Positions 36,916 through 48,462 of a stretch of DNA of 64,000 nt are shown here, piece by piece. The notes under the pieces were generated by a model. That model searched no databases and was not told where the DNA came from. It was given only the letters and a program-made list of their open reading frames with translations. Positions within the stretch are counted from its first letter, which is position 1; each line of letters opens with the position of its first letter. Origin of the DNA: Enterobacter asburiae (GTDB lineage: Bacteria > Pseudomonadota > Gammaproteobacteria > Enterobacterales > Enterobacteriaceae). The DNA lies in the NCBI RefSeq assembly GCF_007035645.1, contig NZ_AP019632.1:3410001-3474000 (forward strand), in the 5' to 3' direction. The position numbers and the translations under genes were made by a program.

Positions 36916-37598
36916 GCCTCCTCCTGAAGAATACCGTTCACCAGCCGCAGGCGGCGATCGCAGCGGGCGGCGAGCTGCGGATCGTGGGTTACGAGGATCA
37001 GCGTGGTGCCATGCTCGCGGTTGAGCGAAAACAGCAGTTCGGCAATTTTGTCGCCGGTTTTACGGTCAAGGTTACCGGTGGGCTCATCGGCAAACAGGAC
37101 TTCGGGACGACCGTTAAACGCCCGCGCCAGCGCCACGCGCTGCTGCTCACCGCCGGAAAGCTGTGCGGGAAGGTGGTCGAGACGCTTGCCCAGACCGAGC
37201 TGATCCAGCAGCGCCTTCGCGTGCGCCCGGCTTTCACGGCTGTTTTCACCGCGCAACAGCGCCGGGAGTTCGACGTTTTCCAGCGCGTTCAGAGTGGGGA
37301 TCAGCATAAAGGACTGAAAGACAAAACCAACGTGACGCGCGCGCAGCGCGGCCCGCGCCTCTTCATCAAGCTGGTGCAGCGGTTGCCCGACCAGGTGGAC
37401 CTCGCCGCTGCTGCCGTCGTCCAGACCGGCCAAAATCGCCAGCAGCGTGGACTTGCCGGAGCCGGATTCGCCAATCAGCGCGATGGTTTCAGCGCGTTTG
37501 ACAACGAGTTCAACTCCAGTAAGGATGGAAAGCTCGTGTTCCCCCTGACCGACGGACTTCTTAAGATGATGAACTTCAACACTGTTTTCCGCTGGCAT
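36912..37598 (-). CDS. ybbA: ABC transporter ATP-binding protein YbbA
   Basis: A 228-residue LolD/MacB-type ATPase. Walker A is GESGSGKSTLL (about 42-52), the signature is LSGGEQQRVALARAF (about 145-159), and Walker B is VLFADEPTGNLD. It pairs with YbbP. The start ATG 37598 is the E. coli start. The first 33 bp of the coding region overlap the divergent tesA coding region (37566-37598), so both genes share DNA at their 5' ends. Confidence 0.96.
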   Translation of the reverse strand: MPAENSVEVHHLKKSVGQGEHELSILTGVELVVKRAETIALIGESGSGKSTLLAILAGLDDGSSGEVHLVGQPLHQLDEEARAALRARHVGFVFQSFMLIPTLNALENVELPALLRGENSRESRAHAKALLDQLGLGKRLDHLPAQLSGGEQQRVALARAFNGRPEVLFADEPTGNLDRKTGDKIAELLFSLNREHGTTLILVTHDPQLAARCDRRLRLVNGILQEEA

Positions 37599-38192
37599 TT
37601 GCCCTTCCTGTTTTTGATTCTGATGACCTTCCGCGCGGCGGCAGCGGACACGTTACTGGTTCTCGGCGACAGCCTGAGCGCAGGCTATCGCATGGCGGCG
37701 AGCGCGGCCTGGCCCGCTCTGCTCAACGACAAATGGCAGAGCAAGACGTCGGTAATTAACGCCAGCATCAGCGGCGATACCTCGCAGCAGGGCCTGTCGC
37801 GCCTGCCTGCACTGCTCAAACAGCATCAGCCGCGCTGGGTGCTGGTGGAGCTTGGCGGTAACGATGGATTGCGCGGTTTTCAGCCTCAGCAAACCGAGCA
37901 AACGCTGCGCACCATTTTGCAGGATATCAAAGCGGCAAACGCCCAGCCGCTGCTGATGCAAATTCGCCTGCCCGCTAACTACGGTCGTCGGTATAATGAA
38001 GCCTTTAGCGCGATCTACCCTAAGCTTGCCAAAGAGTTTGATATTCCGCTGCTGCCATTTTTCATGGAAGAGGTCTATCTCAAACCCCAGTGGATGCAAG
38101 ACGACGGGATCCACCCCAATCGCGATGCTCAGCCGTTTATTGCCGACTGGATGGCAACGCGGCTGGCTCCTTTAGTTAAACATGACTCCTGA
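37566..38192 (+). CDS. tesA: Multifunctional acyl-CoA thioesterase I / lysophospholipase L1 TesA
   Basis: A 208-residue periplasmic SGNH hydrolase, the length of E. coli TesA. The signal peptide ends near RAAA-ADTLL. The catalytic blocks are LLVLGDSLSAGY (Ser), NASISGDTSQQG (Gly), LVELGGNDGLRG (Asn) and DDGIHPNRDAQ (Asp-His). It cleaves fatty acyl thioesters, esters and some peptides. The start at MMNFNTVFRW lies inside the opposite-strand start of ybbA. Confidence 0.97.
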   Translation: MMNFNTVFRWHLPFLFLILMTFRAAAADTLLVLGDSLSAGYRMAASAAWPALLNDKWQSKTSVINASISGDTSQQGLSRLPALLKQHQPRWVLVELGGNDGLRGFQPQQTEQTLRTILQDIKAANAQPLLMQIRLPANYGRRYNEAFSAIYPKLAKEFDIPLLPFFMEEVYLKPQWMQDDGIHPNRDAQPFIADWMATRLAPLVKHDS

Positions 38193-38220
38193 TTAAGCGG
38201 AGATCCTGACAGGTAAAGTT

Positions 38221-39904
<1,684 letters not shown>

Positions 39905-39913
39905 CAAAAAAAT

Positions 39914-39940
39914 GCCCGGTGGCGCTAACGCTTACCGGGC
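39914..39940. repeat. REP-type palindrome between cnoX and fetB
   Basis: GCCCGGT (39914-39920) and ACCGGGC (39934-39940) surround GGCGCTAACGCTT, the classical REP form, followed by CTACAA. It sits between convergent genes. Confidence 0.85.
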
Positions 39941-39953
39941 CTACAAAACAGGC

Positions 39954-40736
39954 TTAACCCGTTTTCTTTAATTGCGTTACCACCAGCTGGTGGCGCGTGT
40001 TGTAGAACTTCCGATAGGTCAGGTAGCAGGCAATGATGGTTGACAGGCTTGCCGTGGAGAGCAGCATAAACGTCACCATGATCTGATACTTAATCGCTTT
40101 GACCGGATCGATACCGGCAAAAATCAGCCCCGACATCATGCCCGGCAGGCTTACCAGCCCCACCGTTTTGGCTGAATCTACCGTTGGGATCAGCGATGAG
40201 CGAATGCTCTCACGGATCAGCCGCGCCGAGGCCACTTTAGGCGTCGCTCCCAGGCTTAATTTCTCCTGCAGCTGCTGCTGTTCACTGCTGAAGCGCTGGC
40301 CGAGATTGTTATAACAGAGCCCAACGGCCACCATGGCGTTCCCCGCAATCATCCCGGAGATAGGGATAACCTGCATCGGCGTAAAGGCAATCGAGCCGGA
40401 GAGCACCAGCACCGCCAGCGTGAGCGCCGTCCCGGTGGTAATGGCGATAAACGACGAGATAAACGCCTTATCAATGTATTTACTGCGCTTTTTCGCATTC
40501 CACGCCGCGTTGAAACAGATAAAGAGCACCATCAGCAGCGTCAGCACCGCGTGGTTGACGTTGAAAATATACTTCAGCACATAGCCGACGATGATGAGCT
40601 GAACCACCGCGCGGCAGATACTCCACACAATATCTTTTTCCAGCCCCAGCTTTTCCCGGTAGCTGACCACAATTGCAATCAATACCAGCACCATCGAAAA
40701 CGCCAGTGATTCATTGGTAATGTTATGCTCACCCAC
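39954..40736 (-). CDS. fetB: Iron export ABC transporter permease FetB (YbbM)
   Basis: A 260-residue inner-membrane protein with about seven helices. Family marks are AIVVSYREKLGLEKDIVWS at the N-terminus and LPGMMSGLIFAGIDPVKAIKYQI near residue 200. FetAB of E. coli lowers cell iron under peroxide stress. The start overlaps the stop of fetA by eight bases, so the two are coupled. A REP element follows. Confidence 0.95.
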   Translation of the reverse strand: MGEHNITNESLAFSMVLVLIAIVVSYREKLGLEKDIVWSICRAVVQLIIVGYVLKYIFNVNHAVLTLLMVLFICFNAAWNAKKRSKYIDKAFISSFIAITTGTALTLAVLVLSGSIAFTPMQVIPISGMIAGNAMVAVGLCYNNLGQRFSSEQQQLQEKLSLGATPKVASARLIRESIRSSLIPTVDSAKTVGLVSLPGMMSGLIFAGIDPVKAIKYQIMVTFMLLSTASLSTIIACYLTYRKFYNTRHQLVVTQLKKTG

Positions 40737-41400
40737 GGTTAGCCTCCTGCATTTTCCCGCCGTGCGGCTGAAGCGTAATCACGTCATCCGCATGGGTTAT
40801 TTCATTAGCGTCGTGCGTCACCCACAGCACGGCAATATTCTGCTCCCGGGCGTAGCGATGAATAATCTCGTTAACGTTGCGCTTGTTGACGTCATCGAGC
40901 GCGCTGGTAATTTCATCCAGCAAAAGCACCTTCGGTAAAAACTGCAGGTTGCGGATCAGCGAGACGCGCTGCTTTTCTCCGCCTGACAGCGCAGTGATGG
41001 ATTTGGTTAACGTCTCCTGCGCCAGGCCAAAGCGGGCCAGATCGCTGATAAACTTTTCCGGCTCCGGCGTTTTATTGCGGATTTGCCACGGGAAAATCAG
41101 GTTGTCATAAACCGTATCGCCAAACAGCGCGGGGGTTTGCACGCAGTAGGAGACCTGCTGGCGGTAGTTTTCCGGGGACAGGGTTGAGATATCCTGTCCT
41201 TCAAACAGAATGGTGCCCTCCGTCGGGCTGAGGAGTGAGGCCACAATTTTCAGCAGCGTGCTTTTACCGCAGCCCGAAGGTCCCGTGATTAATTTAAACT
41301 CGCCCGGCGACAGGCTAAACCCGACGTGCTGGAGAATAATATTTTCTCCAACACGAAATCCGATATCCCTGAGATGTAATAGTTCTTTTTTATCGTTCAT
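40729..41400 (-). CDS. fetA: Iron export ABC transporter ATP-binding protein FetA (YbbL)
   Basis: A 223-residue ATPase, close to E. coli FetA (225). Walker A is GPSGCGKSTLL (about 38-48), the signature is ALSGGEKQRVSLIRNL, and Walker B is VLLLDEITSALD. The start at MNDKKELLHL (41400) is chosen over an upstream in-frame ATG because it matches the family. It energises FetB. Confidence 0.95.
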   Translation of the reverse strand: MNDKKELLHLRDIGFRVGENIILQHVGFSLSPGEFKLITGPSGCGKSTLLKIVASLLSPTEGTILFEGQDISTLSPENYRQQVSYCVQTPALFGDTVYDNLIFPWQIRNKTPEPEKFISDLARFGLAQETLTKSITALSGGEKQRVSLIRNLQFLPKVLLLDEITSALDDVNKRNVNEIIHRYAREQNIAVLWVTHDANEITHADDVITLQPHGGKMQEANRG

Positions 41401-41543
41401 TACGCTTCCGTTAACCGCTTCGTGTAATAACCGCCTGTAGCATAATCCTTTCGTGCGCACAGAGCGAATAGCCTCACGCTAAAGCAAGTGTTAAACTTTT
41501 TGTTTGTCATTTGTCTCCACCATCACTACAGGAAGTAAGCAGC

Positions 41544-42395
41544 ATGGCACATATCTTTTATGAGTTTCCTTCCCTGAAGCCTGGTGTTCCTGATGTCGAA
41601 ACATTAATGGAAGTCATCAAATCGTCGGAACTCACGCGTTTTGTCATTGGCGCAGAGGTGGTGGATTTTGTTAAGAAGGCGCTCATCGTGAACACCACGA
41701 TCGGCAGTTTCAAAAATTGCTATTTCGCCTTCGACAACGGGACACACTTCCTGGAATTTGACGGCAAGGGAAAATCCAAACGTTTCAATGAGGTACCCGA
41801 CTGGTTCGTCTCTCCGGCTGAATTTTCTCGTACCCAGTGGCTTATCAACCACGATCTTGCGGATGTAAAGGCCACCCAATTCATTGACGTGCTGATGTCC
41901 TATCCGCTGAAAGAGCGCCGTGCGCACTGTAATTTGTTATTCGGGCTGGAGCTGGAAAAGGTGAATGCGGTTCCGGCCCCAGCGTCAGCCGCAGGGAAAA
42001 TCGGCAATAAAAACGGTAAAACGACCAAACCGCGCGTGACCGATCTGGGATCGTTTGAATTGTTCAGCCAGTTCTTTGCGCGCATGAAAACCGCCGTGCT
42101 GGCCGATGAGTTTCCCACCCTGCAGGTTCTGACGGGCATGGATAACCTGACTAAAGCGCCGCATAATTTAAAGCAGGGTATCAGAACGTGGTTCAAAGCC
42201 ATCGCGGGCGATCTTCCTCCCAATAACAAGCGCGTTGAAGCGGGAAATGCCGTTCTGTTCTGCGCCCCCATTCGCGAACAGATCCAACGTATCGAAGCGC
42301 TGGGGCTGGAGAAGTACTACCAGGGATTATCCAAAGCCATTGCCGAAGCGGGTGATGGATTCATCTCTGACTTTACCTATACTTACGAGCAATAA
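41544..42395 (+). CDS. Conserved-looking hypothetical protein, function unknown
   Basis: A 283-residue cytoplasmic protein without signal peptide or membrane segment; I do not recognise the family. Two compact parts are seen: residues 1-143 ([40 protein letters not shown]) and 168-283 ([40 protein letters not shown]), joined by a flexible Ala/Pro/Gly/Lys linker (about 146-165). It has a good AGGAAG ribosome site and normal codon use. It lies alone between fetAB (divergent) and qmcA (45 bp downstream, same strand), where K-12 has no gene. The overall style is that of a soluble enzyme or adaptor, but no catalytic motif was found. Confidence 0.85.
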   Translation: MAHIFYEFPSLKPGVPDVETLMEVIKSSELTRFVIGAEVVDFVKKALIVNTTIGSFKNCYFAFDNGTHFLEFDGKGKSKRFNEVPDWFVSPAEFSRTQWLINHDLADVKATQFIDVLMSYPLKERRAHCNLLFGLELEKVNAVPAPASAAGKIGNKNGKTTKPRVTDLGSFELFSQFFARMKTAVLADEFPTLQVLTGMDNLTKAPHNLKQGIRTWFKAIAGDLPPNNKRVEAGNAVLFCAPIREQIQRIEALGLEKYYQGLSKAIAEAGDGFISDFTYTYEQ

Positions 42396-42439
42396 ACACA
42401 CACTTTCACTCATCACAGCATGCAAAACAGGAGGTTTTT

Positions 42440-43354
42440 ATGCTTATCGTTGTTCCTGTCCTTATTTTCGTTGCGCTGGTTATTGTGGGCGCAGGCGTCA
42501 AAATTGTCCCTCAGGGCTATCAGTGGACCGTCGAGCGTTTCGGTCGCTACACCAATACCCTCCAGCCAGGCTTAAGCCTGATTGTTCCGTTCATGGATCG
42601 GATTGGTCGCAAGATCAACATGATGGAGCAGGTACTGGACATTCCTTCTCAGGAGATCATCTCCAAGGATAACGCCAACGTCACCATCGACGCCGTCTGC
42701 TTTATTCAGGTGATTGATGCGCCGAAAGCGGCCTATGAGGTCAGCAACCTGGAGCTGGCGATCGTCAACCTGACGATGACCAACATCCGTACCGTGCTCG
42801 GCTCGATGGAGCTGGACGAAATGCTTTCCCAGCGCGACAGCATCAACACCCGCCTGCTGCACATTGTCGATGAAGCAACGAACCCGTGGGGGATCAAAGT
42901 CACCCGTATTGAAATCCGCGACGTGCGTCCGCCGGCGGAGCTGATCGCCTCCATGAACGCCCAGATGAAGGCCGAGCGAACCAAGCGTGCCTACATTCTG
43001 GAAGCCGAAGGGGTACGCCAGGCGGAGATCCTCAAAGCGGAAGGGGAAAAACAGTCGCAGATCCTGAAAGCGGAAGGCGATCGTCAGTCCGCATTCTTAC
43101 AGGCAGAAGCGCGTGAACGTTCGGCCGAGGCGGAAGCCCGCGCCACTCAGATGGTGTCCGAAGCGATTGCCGCCGGCGATATCCAGGCCGTGAACTACTT
43201 TGTCGCGCAAAAATATACCGACGCGCTGAAACAGATCGGCTCGGCGAACAACAGCAAAGTGGTGATGATGCCGCTGGAGGCCAGCAGCCTGATGGGCTCT
43301 ATCGCCGGTATTGCCGAACTGATTAAAGACAGCGGAAACGAGCGTAAAAAATGA
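42440..43354 (+). CDS. qmcA: SPFH/stomatin protein QmcA (YbbK)
   Basis: A 304-residue membrane protein of the stomatin/prohibitin type. One N-terminal membrane segment ([17 protein letters not shown]) is followed by the SPFH domain ([20 protein letters not shown], about 25-45) and a long charged helix with repeated [21 protein letters not shown] units (about 190-225). It assembles large oligomers in the inner membrane and affects FtsH. An AGGAGG ribosome site lies before the ATG. It overlaps ybbJ by four bases. Confidence 0.96.
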   Translation: MLIVVPVLIFVALVIVGAGVKIVPQGYQWTVERFGRYTNTLQPGLSLIVPFMDRIGRKINMMEQVLDIPSQEIISKDNANVTIDAVCFIQVIDAPKAAYEVSNLELAIVNLTMTNIRTVLGSMELDEMLSQRDSINTRLLHIVDEATNPWGIKVTRIEIRDVRPPAELIASMNAQMKAERTKRAYILEAEGVRQAEILKAEGEKQSQILKAEGDRQSAFLQAEARERSAEAEARATQMVSEAIAAGDIQAVNYFVAQKYTDALKQIGSANNSKVVMMPLEASSLMGSIAGIAELIKDSGNERKK

Positions 43355-43803
43355 TTGAGCTGATCGCTGCACATCCTCATGCCTTCTGGCTAAGCCTCGG
43401 CGGCTTATTGCTGGCGGCGGAGATGCTGGGCGGCAACGGCTACCTGCTCTGGAGCGGTGTTGCCGCCGTCATTACGGGCCTTCTGGTCTGGATCCTTCCC
43501 CTGGACTGGGCGTGGCAGGGTGCGCTATTTGCCGTGCTCACGCTGGTGGCCGCGTGGCTGTGGTGGCGCTGGCTAAACCGGCGGGTTAACGAGCAGAAGC
43601 CGCTGGACGCGCACCTCAACCAGCGCGGACAGCAGATTGTCGGCAAGCGTTTTACGCTCGACACCGCGCTGGTAAACGGACGCGGGCACATGCGCGTGGG
43701 CGACAGCTCGTGGCCGGTAGTCGCCGACGACGACCTCAGCGCCGGCACGCGGGTTGAGGTCATTGCGGTGGAAGGCATTACCCTGCGGGTGAAGGCCTGT
43801 TAG
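43351..43803 (+). CDS. ybbJ: NfeD-family inner-membrane protein YbbJ
   Basis: A 150-residue protein with three or so membrane segments (about 10-80) and a C-terminal OB-fold ([20 protein letters not shown], about 97-145), the layout of NfeD partners of SPFH proteins. The ATGA overlap with qmcA shows coupling. In E. coli the pair lowers suppressor demands of HtpX/FtsH mutants (known of the family). Its stop codon overlaps the stop of cueR on the other strand. Confidence 0.94.
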   Translation: MIELIAAHPHAFWLSLGGLLLAAEMLGGNGYLLWSGVAAVITGLLVWILPLDWAWQGALFAVLTLVAAWLWWRWLNRRVNEQKPLDAHLNQRGQQIVGKRFTLDTALVNGRGHMRVGDSSWPVVADDDLSAGTRVEVIAVEGITLRVKAC

Positions 43804-44210
43804 ACAGAGGCCTTACGATGACAGCAGCCGGCAAGATTATCGATAATCGGGCAGTCGGCGCTGTCATCCCCCGGACAGGATTCCGCGAGCTGCAGCAGCT
43901 GTTCGCGCATCGCCTGCAGCTCGATGATGTGGCGTTCGATCTCGGCCACTTTTTCCAGCGTGCGTTTTTTCACGTCGGCGCTGTGACGCTTCGGATCGTT
44001 AAACAGGTTCACCAGCTCGCCGCACTCTTCCAGATTAAACCCCACCTGTCTTGCCTGGCGCAGCAGCGTCAGTTCATCCAGATGCAGCTGCGTGTAGCTG
44101 CGGTAGCCGTTTTCACTGCGCAGCGGTGGCGTTACCAGCCCCTTCTCTTCATAAAAGCGGATTGCCTTGCTGGTTAAGCCGGTTTTTTTTGCCACGTCAC
44201 TGATATTCAC
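43800..44210 (-). CDS. cueR: Copper-responsive MerR-type regulator CueR
   Basis: A 136-residue activator. The HTH ([20 protein letters not shown], 3-22) and coiled-coil dimer helix are followed by the metal loop CPGDDSADC (about 112-120), which binds Cu(I), and a CCH cluster near the end. It starts with GTG 44210. It is divergent from copA and acts on the promoter at 44220-44250, bending DNA to bring together poorly spaced -35 and -10 boxes. Its stop codon overlaps that of ybbJ by 4 bp. Confidence 0.97.
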   Translation of the reverse strand: MNISDVAKKTGLTSKAIRFYEEKGLVTPPLRSENGYRSYTQLHLDELTLLRQARQVGFNLEECGELVNLFNDPKRHSADVKKRTLEKVAEIERHIIELQAMREQLLQLAESCPGDDSADCPIIDNLAGCCHRKASV

Positions 44211-44219
44211 ATTTCCCCC

Positions 44220-44250
44220 TTGACCTTCCCCTTGATGGAAGGTTTAACCT
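44220..44250 (+). promoter_or_regulatory. CueR-activated copA promoter
   Basis: The -35 box TTGACC (44220-44225) and -10 box TAACCT (44245-44250) are separated by 19 bp, the long spacing typical for MerR-type control. The spacer contains the dyad ACCTTCC and GGAAGGT around CCTTGAT, the usual CueR operator. Confidence 0.92.
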
Positions 44251-44318
44251 TTATAACAGTCAGTGAAAAGCACTGTATCGGTCAACAACTGACCAGATCA
44301 TTATACGGGAGTTTTACT

Positions 44319-46817
44319 ATGTCTCACACTATCGACCTGACGCTGGACGGCCTCTCCTGCGGCCACTGCGTCAAACGCGTTAAAGAAAGCCTGGAACAGC
44401 GCCCTGACGTTGAAAGCGCTGACGTGACTATCGATCATGCCGCCGTGACCGGCAGCGCCAGCGCGGATGCGCTGATCGATACCATCAAGCAGGCCGGTTA
44501 CGGGGCGGAGTTAAGCCACCCAAAGGCTAAACCGCTGGCAGAGTCATCATCCCCGTCGGAAGCACTGACAGCGGCCACTCCTGAGCTTCCGGCAGCTGAT
44601 GATATTGACGACAGCCAACAGCTGCTGATCAACGGCATGAGCTGCGCCAGCTGCGTCTCCCGGGTACAAAACGCCTTGCAGGCCGTACCGGGCGTTGCGC
44701 AGGCACGGGTAAACCTCGCGGAGCGCACTGCGCTGGTGATGGGCAGCGCCTCCGCCGCAGATTTAGTGCAGGCCGTTGAGAAAGCGGGCTACGGGGCGGA
44801 GGCCATCGAAGATGATGCCGAGCGCCGCGAGCGCCAGCAGGAAACGGCTATCGCCACCATGAAGCGCTTCCGCTGGCAGGCGATTGTCGCCCTGCTGGTG
44901 GGTATTCCGGTGATGGTGTGGGGCATGATGGGTGACAACATGATGGTCACCGACGACAACCGCACGCTGTGGCTGGTGATTGGTCTGATTACTCTTGCGG
45001 TGATGGTGTTTGCAGGCGGGCATTTCTATACCAGCGCCTGGAAGAGCCTGAAAAACCGCACCGCGACGATGGATACGCTGGTGGCGCTCGGAACCGGCGC
45101 GGCGTGGCTCTATTCGATGAGCGTGAACGTCTGGCCGCAGTGGTTCCCGATGGAGGCGCGCCATCTCTATTATGAAGCCAGCGCGATGATTATCGGCCTG
45201 ATTAATCTGGGCCACATGCTGGAAGCCCGCGCCCGCCAGCGCTCCTCGAAAGCGCTGGAAAGATTGCTTGATTTAACCCCGCCGACGGCCCGCGTGGTCA
45301 CGGACGAGGGGGAGAAAAGCGTCCCGCTGGCGGAAGTTCAGCCCGGCATGACGCTGCGCCTGACGACGGGCGATCGCGTTCCCGTTGACGGCAAGATAAC
45401 CCAGGGCGAAGCCTGGCTGGATGAAGCGATGCTGACCGGCGAGCCTATCCCTCAGCAGAAATCAGACGGCGACGCCGTTCATGCCGGTACGGTTGTGCAG
45501 GACGGCAGCGTGCTGTTTACCGCCAGCGCCGTCGGCAGCCACACGACGCTGTCGCGTATCATCCGCATGGTGCGCCAGGCGCAGAGCAGCAAGCCGGAAA
45601 TTGGCCAGCTTGCTGACAGAATCTCGGCCATTTTTGTGCCGGTGGTGGTCGGCATTGCCCTGCTGAGCGCGGCGATCTGGTATTTCTTCGGCCCGGCACC
45701 GCAGATTGTTTACACCCTGGTGATTGCCACTACGGTGCTGATCATCGCCTGTCCTTGCGCCCTTGGCCTGGCGACCCCAATGTCGATTATCTCCGGCGTA
45801 GGCCGCGCGGCCGAATTTGGCGTACTGGTACGGGATGCGGACGCGCTGCAGCGGGCCAGCACCCTCGACACGCTGGTGTTTGATAAAACCGGGACGCTGA
45901 CCGAAGGCAAACCGCAGGTGGTGGCCGTCACTACCGCAGGCATTGCGCAAGAGGAGGCGCTGCGCCTCGCCGCCGCGCTGGAGCAAGGATCCAGCCATCC
46001 GCTGGCGCGCGCCATTCTCGATAAAGCGAATGCTTCTGCCCTGCCGCAGGTCAGCAATTTCCGCACCCTGCGCGGGCTCGGCGTCAGCGGTGAAGCAGAA
46101 GGCCACGCGCTGCTGCTGGGCAACCAGGCATTGCTCAATGAAAATGGTATTGATACCGCCGCGCTGGAAAGCGAGCTGAAGGCGCAGGCGTCTCAGGGCG
46201 CCACGCCGGTTCTGCTGGCGGTGGATGGCAAAGCCGCCGCGCTGCTGGCCGTGCGCGATCCGCTTCGCCAGGACAGCGTGGACGCCCTGCAGCGTCTGCA
46301 CCGCGCGGGCTATCGTCTGGTGATGCTGACCGGGGACAATCCGACAACGGCCAACGCCATCGCGAAAGAAGCCGGAATTGATGAGGTCATTGCAGGCGTA
46401 CTGCCGGACGGGAAAGCGGACGCCATCAAGAAACTGCAAAGTCAGGGCCGTCAGGTGGCGATGGTCGGCGACGGCATCAACGATGCCCCGGCGCTGGCCC
46501 AGGCGGACGTGGGGATTGCCATGGGCGGCGGGAGCGATGTCGCCATCGAAACCGCTGCCATTACGCTGATGCGCCATAGCCTGATGGGCGTTGCCGACGC
46601 GCTGGCCATTTCAAAAGCCACGCTGCGCAACATGAAGCAGAACCTGCTGGGAGCGTTCGTCTATAACACCCTCGGTATCCCAATCGCGGCCGGTATTCTG
46701 TGGCCACTGACCGGCACGCTGCTTAACCCGGTGGTCGCGGGCGCGGCGATGGCGCTCTCCTCCATTACCGTGGTGAGCAACGCCAACCGCCTGCTGCGCT
46801 TTAAACCGAAGGATTGA
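44319..46817 (+). CDS. copA: Copper-exporting P1B-type ATPase CopA
   Basis: An 832-residue inner-membrane pump that moves Cu(I) from cytoplasm to periplasm. Two metal-binding domains carry GLSCGHC (14-17 region) and GMSCASC (about 110). Eight membrane helices include the ion motif [10 protein letters not shown]; the phosphorylation site is DKTGTLTEG, and the hinge motif is [14 protein letters not shown]. The start at MSHTIDLTL gives the E. coli-like length (834); an upstream extension would run into the promoter. A -1 frameshift site lies at codons 67-69 (see the feature at 44519) and would yield a separate 70-residue chaperone, CopA(Z). Confidence 0.97.
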   Translation: MSHTIDLTLDGLSCGHCVKRVKESLEQRPDVESADVTIDHAAVTGSASADALIDTIKQAGYGAELSHPKAKPLAESSSPSEALTAATPELPAADDIDDSQQLLINGMSCASCVSRVQNALQAVPGVAQARVNLAERTALVMGSASAADLVQAVEKAGYGAEAIEDDAERRERQQETAIATMKRFRWQAIVALLVGIPVMVWGMMGDNMMVTDDNRTLWLVIGLITLAVMVFAGGHFYTSAWKSLKNRTATMDTLVALGTGAAWLYSMSVNVWPQWFPMEARHLYYEASAMIIGLINLGHMLEARARQRSSKALERLLDLTPPTARVVTDEGEKSVPLAEVQPGMTLRLTTGDRVPVDGKITQGEAWLDEAMLTGEPIPQQKSDGDAVHAGTVVQDGSVLFTASAVGSHTTLSRIIRMVRQAQSSKPEIGQLADRISAIFVPVVVGIALLSAAIWYFFGPAPQIVYTLVIATTVLIIACPCALGLATPMSIISGVGRAAEFGVLVRDADALQRASTLDTLVFDKTGTLTEGKPQVVAVTTAGIAQEEALRLAAALEQGSSHPLARAILDKANASALPQVSNFRTLRGLGVSGEAEGHALLLGNQALLNENGIDTAALESELKAQASQGATPVLLAVDGKAAALLAVRDPLRQDSVDALQRLHRAGYRLVMLTGDNPTTANAIAKEAGIDEVIAGVLPDGKADAIKKLQSQGRQVAMVGDGINDAPALAQADVGIAMGGGSDVAIETAAITLMRHSLMGVADALAISKATLRNMKQNLLGAFVYNTLGIPIAAGILWPLTGTLLNPVVAGAAMALSSITVVSNANRLLRFKPKD
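44519..44530 (+). other. copA: Programmed -1 frameshift site in copA
   Basis: The heptamer CCCAAAG (44519-44525) covers codons 67-69 (CAC CCA AAG). A -1 slip gives GGC then TAA (44528-44530), so the product is the first metal-binding domain of 70 residues. The same heptamer and product length are known for E. coli copA. A downstream structure was not verified. Confidence 0.85.
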
Positions 46818-46867
46818 ACCTTGTACCCGTACGCGCTAGCATGAACCTTTCCATTCATGGAGCGCGT

Positions 46868-47662
46868 ATGGGTCTGTTTAATCGTATAAAAGCATCGTTT
46901 CGCGCCCTCTTTCCTCGCCGTTATGCCTGGCCCGGTCTGGATATCTCTCTCCCCGGCGGGCAGCACCTGCATCTGGTCGGCAGTATTCATATGGGTACGC
47001 AGGATATGTCTCCCCTGCCACCCGGCCTGATTAAACTGCTAAAACGCGCCGACGCGCTGGTCGTTGAGGCGGACATTTCGGGTCAGGAGTCGCCGTTTGT
47101 CGGGCTGGAAAGCGATCTCACTCTGGCGGAACGTCTGGATGATCCCCGGCTTGCGGAACTGACGCGCGTCGCGGATGAAACCGGCGTGTCGCTCTCCATG
47201 ATTGACACCCTGCCGCTCTGGCAAATTGCGATGGTGCTGCAGGCTACGCAGGCGCAGCGTCTGGGACTGCGCGGTGACTACGGCATTGATTACCAGTTGC
47301 TGAACGCGGCAAGGGCCCGCAGCCTGCCCGTCATCGAGCTGGAAGGGACGGACAGCCAGATTGCGCTTCTGCGCCAGCTTCCCGACGACGGCCTGATGCT
47401 GCTGGATGATACGTTGACCCACTGGCACACCAACGCGCGCCTGCTGCAGACCATGATTGGCTGGTGGCTGGACGCGCCGCCTGAGGACGGTAAGTTGGCG
47501 TTACCGTCGACCTTCAGCGAATCGCTGTATGATGTGCTGATGAATGCGCGCAACAAAGCCTGGCGGCAGACGCTGCATGCTTTGCCCGCGGGGCATTACG
47601 TGGTGGCGGTTGGGGCGTTACATTTGTACGGAGAAGGGAATTTGCCGTCACTGTTGAAATAA
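46868..47662 (+). CDS. ybaP: TraB/GumN family protein YbaP
   Basis: A 264-residue protein, equal in length to E. coli YbaP. Family marks are LHLVGSIHMGTQDMSPLP (GxxH motif, about 37-54), ADALVVEADISG and the closing HYVVAVGALHLYGEGNLPSLL, in which GALHLYG is the second GxxH motif. Metal-dependent hydrolase activity is suspected for the family but not shown. The ATG 46868 is chosen because it fits the E. coli length. The stop codon at 47660-47662 overlaps the terminator of chiX on the other strand. Confidence 0.93.
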   Translation: MGLFNRIKASFRALFPRRYAWPGLDISLPGGQHLHLVGSIHMGTQDMSPLPPGLIKLLKRADALVVEADISGQESPFVGLESDLTLAERLDDPRLAELTRVADETGVSLSMIDTLPLWQIAMVLQATQAQRLGLRGDYGIDYQLLNAARARSLPVIELEGTDSQIALLRQLPDDGLMLLDDTLTHWHTNARLLQTMIGWWLDAPPEDGKLALPSTFSESLYDVLMNARNKAWRQTLHALPAGHYVVAVGALHLYGEGNLPSLLK

Positions 47663-47739
47663 AAAAATGGCCAATATTTCTATTGGCCCGTCAAAGAGGA
47701 ATTTCATCGTTTTTATTATGCCGAAGGAGACCTTCGGTT
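47661..47739 (-). ncRNA. chiX: Small RNA ChiX (MicM/SroB)
   Basis: On the minus strand a 5' hairpin CCGAAGG-TCT-CCTTCGG is followed by GCATAATAAAAACGATG, the seed GAAATTCCTCTTTGACGG, and the terminator GGCCAATAGAAATATTGGCC with seven T. The seed and the terminator agree with E. coli ChiX, which lies in the same place between ybaP and ybaK and silences the chitoporin mRNA chiP with Hfq. The 5' hairpin differs in sequence but keeps its fold. A -10-like GACAAT (plus-strand 47746-47751) and a TTGGCA box farther upstream fit a sigma-70 promoter. The start position is inferred. Confidence 0.9.
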
Positions 47740-47828
47740 GAGCCGATTGTCGCTCAAAGTGACCATCACTGCCAATACTATTGCGCAAGATGGTGCTATT
47801 TTTTAGACAAACGTCAGGCGTATGCTGA

Positions 47829-48341
<513 letters not shown>

Positions 48342-48365
48342 GAAAATTGCCCGGTGGCGGCTGCG

Positions 48366-48458
48366 AGGTAAAAGCAAAACGGTAACAGGCGTTACCGTTT
48401 TTTGTGTTCGCGCCCTCTCCCGGTGGGAGAGGGTTGGGGTGAGGGCATCAGGCCGCAC
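48366..48458 (+). repeat. Composite two-hairpin repeat, copy B (93 bp)
   Basis: AGGTAAAAGCAAAACGG, a GGTAAC/GTTACC hairpin with seven T, then the dispersed palindrome read backward (48413-48446, copy 6) and ATCAGGCCGCAC. Two base pairs of the first hairpin differ from copy A in both arms (GGCAACC becomes GGTAAC), which keeps the pairing. It ends five bases before the ushA stop. Confidence 0.85.
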
Positions 48459-48462
48459 ACCA

